Of a stretch of DNA of 64,000 bases, positions 1-9,403 are shown piece after piece. The DNA lies in the NCBI GenBank assembly GCA_964528055.1, contig CAZGQM010000002.1, forward strand, positions 124,001-188,000. The letters run 5' to 3'. The notes beneath the pieces were generated by a model that was not told the origin of the DNA, did not search any database, and saw only the letters and a list, made by a program, of their open reading frames with translations. The stretch comes from Geoanaerobacter sp964528055 (GTDB taxonomy: Bacteria; Desulfobacterota; Desulfuromonadia; Geobacterales; DSM-12255). Every line of letters starts with the position of its first letter. The first letter of the stretch is position 1. The translations under genes and the position numbers were made by a program.

Positions 1-1
1 G

Positions 2-1015
2 CTCGCTGAAGCACGTGAAAAAGGGAATATCCCTCGCAGCCGTGAACTTTCCTCGACCGTAACTCTGCTTACCGCAATAGTCTCCCTCTATATAACCGGT
101 GGTTTTATGCTTGGGATCCTTAAGAAGCTCTACAGAGATATCTACGGAGGTATGGGGACGTACGATGTTTCCATGGCCGGGGTGCAGACCCTTTTGGTCA
201 GTGTCGGCACTAGTGCGTTGCTAGCACTGGCACCATTTTTCCTGATCATGTTTGTGGCCGGCATTACCGTGAACTACGCCCAGGGCGGGGTAGTTTTTTC
301 ATTGAATAAACTGGAGGTCAGCTTCGACAAGATTAGTCCCATGAAGGGTTTGGAAAGGATATTCAACAAGGACGGGATATTTGAAGGGGTCAAGTCGCTA
401 GTAAAGATCGTTATGGTTGGTTATGTCGGTTTCAAGATACTGAGGGATGAGGTTGATTCGATAATGTACCTTATTGACAGCGACGTTCCGGGGATACTGG
501 AATATGTCAGTCGACTCTCTTTCAAGATCGTACTTCATGTTTCGGGGATGATGCTTGTATTGGCAATACTTGATCTTGTGTTTGTAAAGTGGCGCTTTAT
601 GGAAAACCTTAAAATGACTAAACAAGAGGTTAAGGACGAGCACAAGAACAGTGAGGGCGATCCGCAAATTAAGTCTAAAATCAGGTCTCTACGCATGGCT
701 CAGGCCCGCAGGCGTTTAAAAAAGGTCATCCCGACAGCGGATGTGGTAATCACCAACCCGACACATTATGCCATTGCTCTGAAGTATGACCGGGAAACGA
801 TGGCTGCGCCGATAGTGCTTGCGAAAGGGGTCGATTTCCTTGCTGTGAGGATCAAGGAGATCGCCAAGGAGAACAGGGTGATGCTGGTTGAGAATCGATT
901 TCTTGCTCGAGAGCTCTACGCGCAGTCCAAGGAGGGAGAAGAGATTCCTGAGGCCCTCTACGCGGCCGTAGCAGAGGTGCTTGCGTACGTTTACAGTATT
1001 AAGGGAAAAATCTGA
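2..1015 (+). CDS. flhB: Flagellar type III export switch protein FlhB (5' end outside window)
   Basis: Inner-membrane component of the flagellar export gate that switches substrate specificity from rod/hook to filament proteins. The reading frame is open from base 2 and already encodes the conserved N-terminal AREKGNIPRSREL stretch, so only about 20-30 residues are missing; the ATG at 107 is internal. Hydrophobic membrane segments are followed by a charged linker and the cytoplasmic domain with the NPTH self-cleavage site at 755-766. The last residues have no extension beyond the usual domain. It is followed by a 234-nt gap before flhA that holds a sigma-54 promoter, so flhA may be transcribed separately. 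Identification is secure; the start is not in the window. Confidence 0.96.
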   Translation, partial: LAEAREKGNIPRSRELSSTVTLLTAIVSLYITGGFMLGILKKLYRDIYGGMGTYDVSMAGVQTLLVSVGTSALLALAPFFLIMFVAGITVNYAQGGVVFSLNKLEVSFDKISPMKGLERIFNKDGIFEGVKSLVKIVMVGYVGFKILRDEVDSIMYLIDSDVPGILEYVSRLSFKIVLHVSGMMLVLAILDLVFVKWRFMENLKMTKQEVKDEHKNSEGDPQIKSKIRSLRMAQARRRLKKVIPTADVVITNPTHYAIALKYDRETMAAPIVLAKGVDFLAVRIKEIAKENRVMLVENRFLARELYAQSKEGEEIPEALYAAVAEVLAYVYSIKGKI

Positions 1016-1184
1016 CATGAGAGCCAACAGTCAAAACATTGACCCATCGCCATTCAAAATGCCGTCTTGGCTGATGACGGAGGCCTGGAACAATGATGAA
1101 GAGGTGAAACTCAGCGGCCCTAGAATGCCTCTCCTCTAGCCTGTTAAGGGGGCTCAGCCCTCTCTTGATGCTTCCGAAGGGTAC

Positions 1185-1200
1185 TGGCATACCGGTTGCA
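1185..1200 (+). promoter_or_regulatory. Sigma-54 (RpoN) promoter upstream of flhA
   Basis: The 16-nt element TGGCATACCGGTTGCA matches the consensus TGGCAY-RNNNN-TTGCW at every defined position. The -24 GG is at 1186-1187 and the -12 GC at 1198-1199, with the required 10-nt spacing. Transcription would start near 1211, about 40 nt before the flhA ATG at 1250. Sigma-54 control of early and middle flagellar genes is well known in polar flagellates. The flhB-flhA gap (1016-1249) otherwise contains only a 40-codon open frame (1017-1139) with no good ribosome binding site and no recognisable product. Confidence 0.8.
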
Positions 1201-1249
1201 CCTATCGACTCTGCGTTAGTATCTCTTTTGTTTAACTGGATTTTTTCAT

Positions 1250-3334
1250 ATGGCACAAACGTCTGCTCCTGCCGTCCAGCTTGCTGGGCTGAAATCAAAT
1301 TCAGACATTTATCTGGCGCTCGCGGTTGTCGGGGTTCTGGCCCTTATGATCATTCCGCTGCCACCCTTTGCACTCGATATATTTCTTGCTGCCAACATCA
1401 CGATTGCGCTCGCAATCCTCCTGATTGCCCTCTACACCGAGCAGCCACTGGATTTTTCCATATTTCCTTCGTTGCTTCTGCTGACTACCCTGTTCCGCCT
1501 GGCACTGAACATCGCTTCCACCCGCTTGATCCTTCTCCACGGCAGTGAAGGTGCTGAGGCTGCAGGCGCTGTAATCAAGGCCTTCGGTCAGTTCGTAGTC
1601 GGAGGGAACTATGTGGTTGGTGCTGTCATATTCCTGATACTGGTAATCATCAACTTTGTGGTTATCACGAAGGGTGCAGGTAGAGTTGCGGAAGTGGCGG
1701 CTCGTTTTACCCTGGATGCCATGCCTGGCAAGCAGATGGCAATCGATGCAGACCTTTCAAGCGGGATTATCAGTGAGGCTGACGCAAAAGCACGGCGAAT
1801 AAAACTTGGGCGAGAGGCCGATTTCTACGGTTCTATGGATGGTGCCAGCAAGTTCGTTCGTGGTGATGCTGTTGCAGGTGTCCTGATCATGCTGGTAAAC
1901 ATCATCGGAGGTTTCATAATCGGTGTCTGGCAGCAGGGGATGTCGCTGGTAGATGCGCTCTCAAATTACACCCTTTTGACCGTCGGTGAAGGTCTGGTCG
2001 CCCAGGTTCCGGCGCTGATTATCTCTACTGCAGCGGCGATGATAGTCACCCGCTCGGCCGACGAAAACAACTTCGGGCATGAGATTACCGGCCAGATGAT
2101 GCACTATCCCAAGGCCTTCTATATTGCATCAGGGGTTATGTTCGCACTTGCTCTCATTCCAGGTCTGCCGCATTTTGCATTTTTCCTCCTTTCCGGGACA
2201 TCCTATCTGGTAGGCAGGATGTCGAAAAGCGGTATTCAGGTGGTTGAGGAGACGGAACTATCCGAAATACGCGGAACAGAGGAATCGGTGGAGCAGAGTG
2301 GGAATATCAGGCCTCTGGACATGCTCGAGCTGGAGGTTGGTTACGGCCTGGTACCTCTGGTCGATGCCGCCCAGGAGGGGGAGCTGCTGGAGCGTATTCG
2401 CTCAATCCGCAAACAGTTTGCCCAGAAGATGGGTTTCATCGTACCTCCTATACATATCCACGACAACCTTCAGCTGAAGCCAAATGAGTATGCAATCTTG
2501 ATTCGCGGAGCGAGGGTCGGCAGCGGCGAGCTGGCCGGACAGTTTCTGGCCATGGACACCGGTGCCTCCACCGGTACAGTCGATGGGGCCAGAACTACCG
2601 AGCCGGTCTTTGGGCTGCCATCGATATGGATCAAGGGAAACGAACGTGAGCGGGCACAGCAGCAAGGCTTTACGGTTGTTGACAATACCACCATAATCGC
2701 CACTCACATAAGCGAGATCATAAAAAAACACTCCCATGAACTGGTCGGTCGCCAGGAACTCCAACAGCTTCTCGATAACCTATCCGGGAGCTTCCCGAAA
2801 GTTGTTGAGGAACTGGTGCCGAACCTTTTGAATCTTGGAGTTGTGCTTCGGGTGATAAAAAATCTGTTGAAGGAAAGCGTCTCTATACGCGACCTGCGCA
2901 CCATTCTGGAAACGCTGGCCGATTATGCAGGTGTCACCAAGGACCCGGAGATCCTTACCGAGTTCGTCCGTCAGGCAATCGGTCGCTACATCGTGGATCA
3001 GTACAAGCGCGACGACGATCTCCTCTTTCTCATAACCCTTGATCGGGAGGTGGAAGAGATTGTGGCCGAGTCGGTGCAGCATACAGAGCAGGGGAGTTAC
3101 CTTGCCATAGAGCCGAGCGTTGCCCAGAAGATCATAAACAGTATCCGGCTTCTTCAGGAAAAATTTGATCAGGCAGGTACAACTCCTCTCTTAATAGCAT
3201 CACCGAACGTTCGCCGCCATGTGAAGTTTCTTACCGAGCGATTTGTCCCTAGTCTTGCAGTTCTTTCAAACAACGAGATACCGCCCCACATAAAAATTCA
3301 ATCGTTAGGAGTGGTGAGCATCGATGCTAGTTAA
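1250..3334 (+). CDS. flhA: Flagellar export gate protein FlhA
   Basis: Largest membrane component of the flagellar type III secretion gate, which receives chaperone-substrate complexes and couples export to the proton motive force. The 694 residues are the usual family length. An N-terminal half with about eight hydrophobic helices (roughly 20-310) contains the FHIPEP-family signature around 140-175 (AEVAARFTLDAMPGKQMAID), followed by a cytoplasmic domain from about 330. In-frame stop TAG at 1217-1219 limits the start; ATG 1250 is the first good codon although no strong Shine-Dalgarno sequence precedes it. The 3' end overlaps flhF by 11 nt, suggesting translational coupling. Confidence 0.97.
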   Translation: MAQTSAPAVQLAGLKSNSDIYLALAVVGVLALMIIPLPPFALDIFLAANITIALAILLIALYTEQPLDFSIFPSLLLLTTLFRLALNIASTRLILLHGSEGAEAAGAVIKAFGQFVVGGNYVVGAVIFLILVIINFVVITKGAGRVAEVAARFTLDAMPGKQMAIDADLSSGIISEADAKARRIKLGREADFYGSMDGASKFVRGDAVAGVLIMLVNIIGGFIIGVWQQGMSLVDALSNYTLLTVGEGLVAQVPALIISTAAAMIVTRSADENNFGHEITGQMMHYPKAFYIASGVMFALALIPGLPHFAFFLLSGTSYLVGRMSKSGIQVVEETELSEIRGTEESVEQSGNIRPLDMLELEVGYGLVPLVDAAQEGELLERIRSIRKQFAQKMGFIVPPIHIHDNLQLKPNEYAILIRGARVGSGELAGQFLAMDTGASTGTVDGARTTEPVFGLPSIWIKGNERERAQQQGFTVVDNTTIIATHISEIIKKHSHELVGRQELQQLLDNLSGSFPKVVEELVPNLLNLGVVLRVIKNLLKESVSIRDLRTILETLADYAGVTKDPEILTEFVRQAIGRYIVDQYKRDDDLLFLITLDREVEEIVAESVQHTEQGSYLAIEPSVAQKIINSIRLLQEKFDQAGTTPLLIASPNVRRHVKFLTERFVPSLAVLSNNEIPPHIKIQSLGVVSIDAS

Positions 3335-4661
3335 AACATTCAAGGCAGGCGATATGTCCGAGGCACTCCGGATGGTAAAGACCGAGCTGGGCGCCGATGC
3401 AATGATACTTTCATCGCGCAAGGAGCGTCGAAAGGGGATACTGGGGATATTCTCCAAACCGTTTTTCGAGGTAACGGCCGCAATCGATTCGCGCCCCACC
3501 CCTCGACCTTCACCCCCTCGTGAGAAGGAAGAGCGCGAGCTTACCACCAAGGAGGAGTTTCAGAAGTCAATGCTTGGGCCTCTGGCTCGGGAACTCCGTG
3601 AGTTGCGCGATAAGGTGGAGAAACTCTCCTCAAAAGAAACACAAGTGGGTCCTACTGCGGGATTCAAACCTGAAACAGCGGTAGAGCAACCGGCCAACGG
3701 CAATGGTCGTGACGGAGCGGTTAAGGCGATCGCCAAGGAAGATCTGGAAGAGCTCAAAAAGTATCTGCTCAGCGCTATTAAGGTTAAAGACAAGTCAGAG
3801 GTTGTACCGGTTGTATTCCCAGTTCAGCGGATCGCTGGAGAAGATGTGAAGGTCCTGGAGTCAGAGAGCAGGGGGGCCGAGCAGGTGATGGGGGGGCTGG
3901 CGGATGAGTTGCGGGAATATGGGATCAATGGTGAAGCGCTTACTGCAATGCTTGAGTACGTCCGCCCCATGGCCGAGACCACCGATGACCGTGAGGAACT
4001 CAGGTTTTCCCTAATTGAGGCATTCGCCAGTGTCATAAAGTGCGCAGGACCCCTCAGAATGAAAAAGAACGGACCGAAGATAATCGCTTTGGTCGGACCG
4101 ACTGGGGTCGGCAAGACCACCACCACTGCAAAGCTGGCTGCAATGTACGCCATGAACAAAGGAGCGAGCGTAGCACTTGTCACAACCGACAACTTCAGGG
4201 TCGGGGCCTTTGAGCAGCTGAAAACCTACTCCAAGATCATGAATCTTCCCCTGGAGATTGCCGCCACACCAAGAGAACTTGCCAAGGCGGCCGAGATCCA
4301 TGCGGACAAGGACCTCATCATCGTGGATACCGCAGGGAGGAGCCCAAAGGACCGGGAGCGGCTTGCTGAACTCAAGGCAATGCTCGATTCAGGTATTGAT
4401 ATAGAAACGCATCTCTGTGTTTCCGCCACCACCAAGGACAAAGAGCTTACAGACATCATTACGCGGTTCAGCGTTCTTCCGATATCACGATTGCTTATCA
4501 CAAAGCTGGATGAAACGGAGAGTCTCGGTTGTATCGTCAATGTGCATCACAGGAGCAAGCTGCAGTTATCTTACCTAACCAACGGTCAGATGGTGCCGGA
4601 GGATATCGTGGTGGCGACACCACGGAAACTTGCCAATCTTGTCATGAGGGAGACCGTTTAG
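3324..4661 (+). CDS. flhF: Flagellar SRP-family GTPase FlhF
   Basis: SRP-type GTPase that sets the position of flagellum assembly, typically recruiting the first basal-body components to the pole. The 445-residue protein has a variable basic N-terminal region with a proline-rich stretch around residue 55-65, then the NG GTPase domain. The P-loop GPTGVGKTT is at about 258-266, DTAGR at about 335 and TKLDE at about 393. It overlaps the end of flhA, and flhG starts on the very next base after its stop, the classic flhA-flhF-flhG order of polar flagellates. Confident from motifs and context. Confidence 0.96.
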   Translation: MLVKTFKAGDMSEALRMVKTELGADAMILSSRKERRKGILGIFSKPFFEVTAAIDSRPTPRPSPPREKEERELTTKEEFQKSMLGPLARELRELRDKVEKLSSKETQVGPTAGFKPETAVEQPANGNGRDGAVKAIAKEDLEELKKYLLSAIKVKDKSEVVPVVFPVQRIAGEDVKVLESESRGAEQVMGGLADELREYGINGEALTAMLEYVRPMAETTDDREELRFSLIEAFASVIKCAGPLRMKKNGPKIIALVGPTGVGKTTTTAKLAAMYAMNKGASVALVTTDNFRVGAFEQLKTYSKIMNLPLEIAATPRELAKAAEIHADKDLIIVDTAGRSPKDRERLAELKAMLDSGIDIETHLCVSATTKDKELTDIITRFSVLPISRLLITKLDETESLGCIVNVHHRSKLQLSYLTNGQMVPEDIVVATPRKLANLVMRETV

Positions 4662-5603
4662 ATGAACTTGATAAGCAGCCGTCAAGATCAAGCCGACTCG
4701 TTGCGCCAGCTGGCGAGGTCAATGAATGGCAATGGCAAATCCAAAATGCAGCGACAGGTGCACAAGGCTGATTCATCTGGCCGAGGGGTTCGGGTTGTCT
4801 CCGTAACCAGCGGCAAGGGCGGGGTAGGGAAGAGCAATGTGGTAGCAAACCTTGCCATAGCAATGTCCCAGTCAGGTAAACGAGTACTTATTATTGATGC
4901 GGACCTGGGGGTCGGAAATATCGACGTTCTTCTCGGGCTTTCTCCTCAATATACCCTGAATCATGTCCTCTCTGGGGAAAAACGCCTCAAGGATATCATC
5001 GTCACCGGACCTGCGGGGATAAAGCTAGTCCCGGCAGGCTCTGGGGTTCAGGAGTACACCAGCCTTGGACACCACGAGCGAATGCGCATTCTTGACGAAC
5101 TGGACCAGCTTGAAGAAGAGTTTGACGTGGTAATTATCGATACCGAGGCTGGGATTTCGGAAAACGTGACCTACTTCAATACTGCTGCACAGGAGATTAT
5201 TGTCGTGGTTTCTCCGGAGCCGACTTCTATCACTGACGTCTATGCCTTGATCAAGCTTCTAGCAACCCGTTACGAGGAGCGGCGTTTCAAGGTTCTTGTT
5301 AACATGGTCCGCGACAGACGTGATGCCCTGGAGGTTTTTGCCAGACTTTCTCATGTCACGAGCCGATTCCTTGACATATCCCTGGATTATCTCGGATGCG
5401 TGGTTTGGGACGAGAGCCTTGTAGAGTCTGTAAAACGCCAGCGGGCAGTGATCGAACTATTCCCCGATTCAGGTTCGGCACGATGCTTTGCAAACCTTGC
5501 TCGCCTCATGAACGACAATTCTGGTATAGCAAGGGTCAAGGGAAATATCCAGTTTCTATTCAGGCGTAACCTTTCAACGGGATACGCCAGGGAAGGTTTA
5601 TGA
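4662..5603 (+). CDS. flhG: MinD-like ATPase FlhG (FleN), flagellar number regulator
   Basis: ParA/MinD-family ATPase that limits flagellar number, usually by antagonising FlhF and in some species the sigma-54 flagellar activator. The 313-residue protein has the deviant Walker A motif GKGGVGKS at about 50-57 with the signature lysine, followed by DADLGVGN and DTEAG Walker B-type motifs. The C-terminus is a basic, possibly membrane-targeting segment. The start codon abuts the flhF stop with no spacer, and its stop overlaps the fliA start (ATGA, 5600-5603). Also named FleN, YlxH or MinD2 in different genomes. Confidence 0.94.
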   Translation: MNLISSRQDQADSLRQLARSMNGNGKSKMQRQVHKADSSGRGVRVVSVTSGKGGVGKSNVVANLAIAMSQSGKRVLIIDADLGVGNIDVLLGLSPQYTLNHVLSGEKRLKDIIVTGPAGIKLVPAGSGVQEYTSLGHHERMRILDELDQLEEEFDVVIIDTEAGISENVTYFNTAAQEIIVVVSPEPTSITDVYALIKLLATRYEERRFKVLVNMVRDRRDALEVFARLSHVTSRFLDISLDYLGCVVWDESLVESVKRQRAVIELFPDSGSARCFANLARLMNDNSGIARVKGNIQFLFRRNLSTGYAREGL

Positions 5604-6352
5604 ACTGCCTGCTCAAGGCATATGAAGAAGAGAATCAACGCGCAGCCATCCCCAACAGGGATGAGTTGATAGTCACTCATCTTCCTCTGGTCAAGTACCT
5701 CGTGGGGCGGATAGCTTCTCAGTTGCCGCCGCATCTTGATCGCGAAGACCTAATGAGTGCAGCGGTAATCGGGCTGATCACTGCTGCCGAGCGGTTTGAT
5801 CCGATGCGTGGCGTCCAGTTCAAGACCTTTGTTGAGCAGCGTATACGGGGCACCATTATGGATGAGCTGCGCTCCCAGGATTGGCTGACCCGTTCGCTTC
5901 GGGACAAGTTCAAGCGGCTTGAGCGCGAATTTTCAGTTCTGGAGCAGCGCCTCGCTCGACACCCAACCAGCGAGGAAGTCGCTGCTGCCATGGGGATGGA
6001 GTTGGAAGATTACTTCCAGCTGCTGGAAGAGGTACATTTTCTTTCGGTGGTCAGCCTGGACGATTCCTGGGAGGACGAGGAGGGTAGCCCCTTCGGGTTG
6101 CTTGATGTTCTTGAGGACGAGCGGGTGGTTAACCCGCAGAACCAGTTGATGGCCCGACAGATGGTGGATAGCCTTTCAGAGTCCATAGAGGGGTTGCCGG
6201 AAAAAGAGAGAATTGTTGTAACTCTCTATTACTATGAAGAGCTTAACCTGAAGGAGATTGGAGCAGTGCTCAGTCTTACGGAATCCCGAATCTGCCAACT
6301 CCACAGTCAAGCAATAATGCGGTTGCGGGCGAAAATGAAAAGCTACCGGTAA
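5600..6352 (+). CDS. fliA: Flagellar sigma factor FliA (sigma-28)
   Basis: Alternative sigma factor for late flagellar genes, directing RNA polymerase to TAAA-N15-GCCGATAA-type promoters. The 250 residues cover sigma-70 regions 2, 3 and 4: the region 2 core with DLMSAAVIGLI near 50, and a C-terminal helix-turn-helix with LKEIGAVLSLTESRICQLHS near 215-235. It overlaps flhG by 4 nt. Its usual anti-sigma partner FlgM is not encoded anywhere in the visible flagellar block. A candidate target promoter lies upstream of the PilZ gene at 17108-17134. Confidence 0.95.
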   Translation: MNCLLKAYEEENQRAAIPNRDELIVTHLPLVKYLVGRIASQLPPHLDREDLMSAAVIGLITAAERFDPMRGVQFKTFVEQRIRGTIMDELRSQDWLTRSLRDKFKRLEREFSVLEQRLARHPTSEEVAAAMGMELEDYFQLLEEVHFLSVVSLDDSWEDEEGSPFGLLDVLEDERVVNPQNQLMARQMVDSLSESIEGLPEKERIVVTLYYYEELNLKEIGAVLSLTESRICQLHSQAIMRLRAKMKSYR

Positions 6353-6387
6353 TTAGCCGGAGACAACAGAGTCTCAAGAGGAAAACT

Positions 6388-7143
6388 ATGAACAGCGGCA
6401 TGTATGCGGCTCTCAGTGGTAACATCAGTGCCATGAAGAGGCTTGACATCATCTCCAACAACCTGGCCAATGCCGGCACCCCCGGCTTCAAAAGGGACAG
6501 GCTGGCTTTCGAAAGCCTTCTTCAGCAGGCCGGCAATGGTCCCGGACCTGCGGCTGAAGGAGTGGACAGATCACCTGTCTATACGGGAGAGAGGTACTAT
6601 ACCGATTTTACTCCTGGCCCCCTGCAGCAGACTGGCAATACATTTGACCTTGCCTTGGAAGGAGACGGTTTTTTCGCAGTAAACACTCCGCAGGGGATTG
6701 CCTATACCCGCCAGGGGAACCTCAGGATGGATGTGTCAGGCAGTGTGGTGACCTCTGACGGATACACTCTGAGCCCTGAAATTACTATTCCAAACAATGC
6801 CACTCAGATAACTTTCGGGAGCGACGGAACCGTCTCTGCATACTTGCCTGGCGAGAGTGCTCCGGTAACAGTCGGCACGCTCCAGGTCGTTGATTTCCCG
6901 AAACCATACGCCTTGCAGAAGATCGGCAGTGCACTGTTTGTTCCGGCCGATGCGCAGGTGCAACCTGAGCCGGCCCAAAACACGACAATCACTCAGGGTG
7001 CCATAGAGGGTGCCAATATAAGCACCATCTCAGAGATGGTGCAGATGATAGAGAACTCTCGCTATTTTGAAGCATGTTCGAAGGTGGTTAAGAGCTTTGA
7101 CGATATGGCAGCCAAGGCGGCCAACGATCTAGGGAAGGTATAG
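6388..7143 (+). CDS. flgF: Proximal rod protein FlgF
   Basis: Structural subunit of the flagellar rod in the periplasm. The 251-residue protein has the N-terminal rod/hook family motif NNLANAGTPGFKR near 25-37, a central domain related to FlgE/FlgG, and the C-terminal helix (about 210-250, ending in AAKAANDLGKV) that packs in the rod core. No signal peptide, as expected for a type III export substrate. A 35-nt gap follows fliA, with an AAGAGGAAAA ribosome binding site before ATG 6388. FlgG follows 10 nt downstream; the two are paralogues and FlgF is assigned by its position and divergent sequence. Confidence 0.93.
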   Translation: MNSGMYAALSGNISAMKRLDIISNNLANAGTPGFKRDRLAFESLLQQAGNGPGPAAEGVDRSPVYTGERYYTDFTPGPLQQTGNTFDLALEGDGFFAVNTPQGIAYTRQGNLRMDVSGSVVTSDGYTLSPEITIPNNATQITFGSDGTVSAYLPGESAPVTVGTLQVVDFPKPYALQKIGSALFVPADAQVQPEPAQNTTITQGAIEGANISTISEMVQMIENSRYFEACSKVVKSFDDMAAKAANDLGKV

Positions 7144-7153
7144 GAGGCATATA

Positions 7154-7942
7154 ATGATTCGCGCACTTTGGACCGCCGCATCCGGCATGCAGGCTCAGCA
7201 GCTCAATATAGACGTAGTGGCCAACAATCTCGCTAACGTCAACACCTCCGGGTTCAAGAAAAGCCGGGCTGATTTCCAGGATCTGATGTACCAGAACCTT
7301 AAGACCACGGGAGCTCCTTCAACCAACACGACCCAGATACCATCCGGCATCCAGATTGGCCTGGGAACCAAGGCGGCATCGGTTACCAAGCTCTTCACTG
7401 CCGGAAACATAAATCAGACCGGCAACGAACTTGATATAGCCATCGAGGGTGAAGGGTTCTTCCAGGTTCAGATGCCTGACGGTACCACGTCGTATTCGCG
7501 TGCGGGCACTTTCAAGAAAGACAGCCAGGGGAGAGTGGTGACATCTGACGGCTACCCGATGACCCCGGAGATAGTCATCCCTAGCAACGCCACCAAGGTG
7601 ACCATTGGTAACGACGGGACGGTGTCGGTCATGCAGGCTGGGCAAACCACGCCGACAAATGTCGGGACGATCCAGCTGGCTACATTCTCTAACCCCACCG
7701 GCCTCTCAAGTCTCGGTAAGAACCTGTTTATGAATACAGATGCCTCCGGGGCCGCGACTACCGGAACCGCAGGGCAGAATGGCGTTGGCACCATTGCACA
7801 AGGTTTTCTGGAGATGAGCAACGTCAGCGTGATGGAAGAGATGGTGAACATGATCGTCGGTCAACGTGCTTATGAAGTGAATTCAAAGGCTGTACAGGCC
7901 GCTGACGAGATGCTTCAGGCGGCCAATAATCTCAAACGTTAA
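7154..7942 (+). CDS. flgG: Distal rod protein FlgG
   Basis: Subunit of the distal flagellar rod. The 262 residues match the family's usual 260-262. The N-terminal MIRALWTAASGMQAQQLNID segment and NNLANVNTSGFKKS motif (about 25-38), the FlgG-type insertion after residue 45, and the C-terminal EMVNMIVGQRAYEVNSKAVQ region are all typical. A strong TAGGAGG Shine-Dalgarno sequence precedes ATG 7154. It lies between flgF and flgA in the usual rod and ring order. Confidence 0.96.
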   Translation: MIRALWTAASGMQAQQLNIDVVANNLANVNTSGFKKSRADFQDLMYQNLKTTGAPSTNTTQIPSGIQIGLGTKAASVTKLFTAGNINQTGNELDIAIEGEGFFQVQMPDGTTSYSRAGTFKKDSQGRVVTSDGYPMTPEIVIPSNATKVTIGNDGTVSVMQAGQTTPTNVGTIQLATFSNPTGLSSLGKNLFMNTDASGAATTGTAGQNGVGTIAQGFLEMSNVSVMEEMVNMIVGQRAYEVNSKAVQAADEMLQAANNLKR

Positions 7943-7955
7943 ACTGGGTAGTTGA

Positions 7956-8675
7956 ATGTTCTTACGGGTAATCATTGTATGTATGGCACTCTTATCTGTT
8001 TCGATCCCTCTAGGCTCGGCTGTGGCTTCTGCGGAGAACCAGGTGGTTACGGAATCGGAACTGAAAAAGGTAATTGATGAGTTTGTCCGGCAGCGTACCG
8101 CCAGCCTTGGAGTTGAGATTACCGTAAAAAAAATTGGCTACAGCGGCAATTTGAGTCTGCCTGCAGGGTCTGTAGAATACGAGGTGAAGGCTCCGCATCA
8201 GTGGGAAGGCTGGGGGAACGTCAACCTGGCGGTCTATGTTAGGATAGACGGACAGGTAAAAAAGAACATTCCGGTCAGGGTAGAGATTGAAGCGCTGTCA
8301 GAGATGGTTGTAACGACACGTCAGTTGGAGCAGGGAGAGGTGATAGGAGCTGGTGACGTTGCGTTGCAGAAGCGTGACCTGTCAACTGCTGGCAAGTTCT
8401 GTCGAAGCATGAACGATGTTATGGGTAAGCGCCTCAAAAGCGGCGTGCGCGGGAATATGCCGCTTCGGACCGATCAGCTGGAAAAAGTGCCGCTTGTGAA
8501 GAGCGGGCAATTGGTGACCATTGTACTTGAGAACGATCTCATGCGTGTGACAGCAACCGGTCGTTGCAGAGGTGGCGGAGCGGCAGGAGAGTTGATAACG
8601 GTTCAGAATCTGGTTTCACAGAAGGATATCCCGGCGAGGGTGCTGGATGCTTCGACGGTTCAGGTGGATTTCTAG
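7956..8675 (+). CDS. flgA: P-ring assembly chaperone FlgA
   Basis: Periplasmic chaperone that assists polymerisation of FlgI into the P-ring. An N-terminal Sec signal peptide (about residues 1-26, ending near ASA) is followed by a variable domain and the SAF/ChapFlgA domain (roughly 110-239), with LEQGEVIGAGDVALQKRDLS and the C-terminal beta-rich VTIVLENDLMRVTATGR pattern. Its 239-residue length fits the family. It lies 13 nt after flgG and directly before the L- and P-ring genes flgH and flgI. Confidence 0.92.
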   Translation: MFLRVIIVCMALLSVSIPLGSAVASAENQVVTESELKKVIDEFVRQRTASLGVEITVKKIGYSGNLSLPAGSVEYEVKAPHQWEGWGNVNLAVYVRIDGQVKKNIPVRVEIEALSEMVVTTRQLEQGEVIGAGDVALQKRDLSTAGKFCRSMNDVMGKRLKSGVRGNMPLRTDQLEKVPLVKSGQLVTIVLENDLMRVTATGRCRGGGAAGELITVQNLVSQKDIPARVLDASTVQVDF

Positions 8676-8687
8676 AGAGAGTCATAC

Positions 8688-9377
8688 ATGTCAAGGGTAT
8701 ATTGGATAAAATGGATGGTTATTCTGGCGGGATTTCTTCTCGCTTCCTGTACCCATCAGAGGGCCGAGGTTAAGTCACCGTCCTTTGACGAGCAGCTGAT
8801 AGAGCCTCGGCCCAGCTATGCGAACGGATCCATCTGGCAGGCTTCTTCAGCCTCGCTGGGGGAGGATTTCAAAGCTCGCAGGAAGGGTGACATACTGACC
8901 ATATTGATCACTGAAACAGCCAGCGCCAGCAAAGAGGCAAAAACAGGCACTCAACGCGGAAGCAGCATTTCTGCCGGGATCCCCAATATGATGGGGCTTG
9001 AAACAGGTATGTCTGGCATACGGAATTGGATGGACCTTTCGAATCTGATCAACGCAAATGCGAGTTCAAAGTTTGACGGTTCTGGGTCAACCACGCGGAA
9101 GGAGAACCTTAATGCAACCATTTCTGCAAAGGTTGTAGAGATCCTTCCAAACGGGAACTTTCAGATCGAAGGGCGTCGCAATGTAAAAGTGAACGATGAG
9201 GACCAGGTGATTTTCGTGGAAGGGACAGTAAGGCCCAGAGACATCAATACAGACAATACAATTAATTCCAGCTACATTGCAGACGCACGGATTACCTATG
9301 GCGGTAAAGGGATTATAAGCGACCGGCAGAGCCCAGGGTGGCTTATGAATATTATCGATAAGGTCTGGCCGTTTTGA
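8688..9377 (+). CDS. flgH: L-ring lipoprotein FlgH
   Basis: Outer-membrane lipoprotein that forms the flagellar L-ring bushing. A short signal sequence ends in the lipobox L18-A19-S20-C21, so the mature protein starts at Cys21. The family motifs GSIWQ (about 40) and GDILTILITETASASK (about 65-80) and the C-terminal VEGTVRPRDI and IADARITYGGKG segments are present. Its 229-residue length is normal. It indicates a Gram-negative envelope. Confidence 0.95.
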   Translation: MSRVYWIKWMVILAGFLLASCTHQRAEVKSPSFDEQLIEPRPSYANGSIWQASSASLGEDFKARRKGDILTILITETASASKEAKTGTQRGSSISAGIPNMMGLETGMSGIRNWMDLSNLINANASSKFDGSGSTTRKENLNATISAKVVEILPNGNFQIEGRRNVKVNDEDQVIFVEGTVRPRDINTDNTINSSYIADARITYGGKGIISDRQSPGWLMNIIDKVWPF

Positions 9378-9403
9378 AACCTGTTAAAAGTGAGCTGTGA
9401 AAC

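Noticed and set aside
1017..1139. 40-codon open frame between flhB and flhA
   Set aside because: No ribosome binding site and no recognisable sequence; the gap is better explained by the sigma-54 promoter leader.
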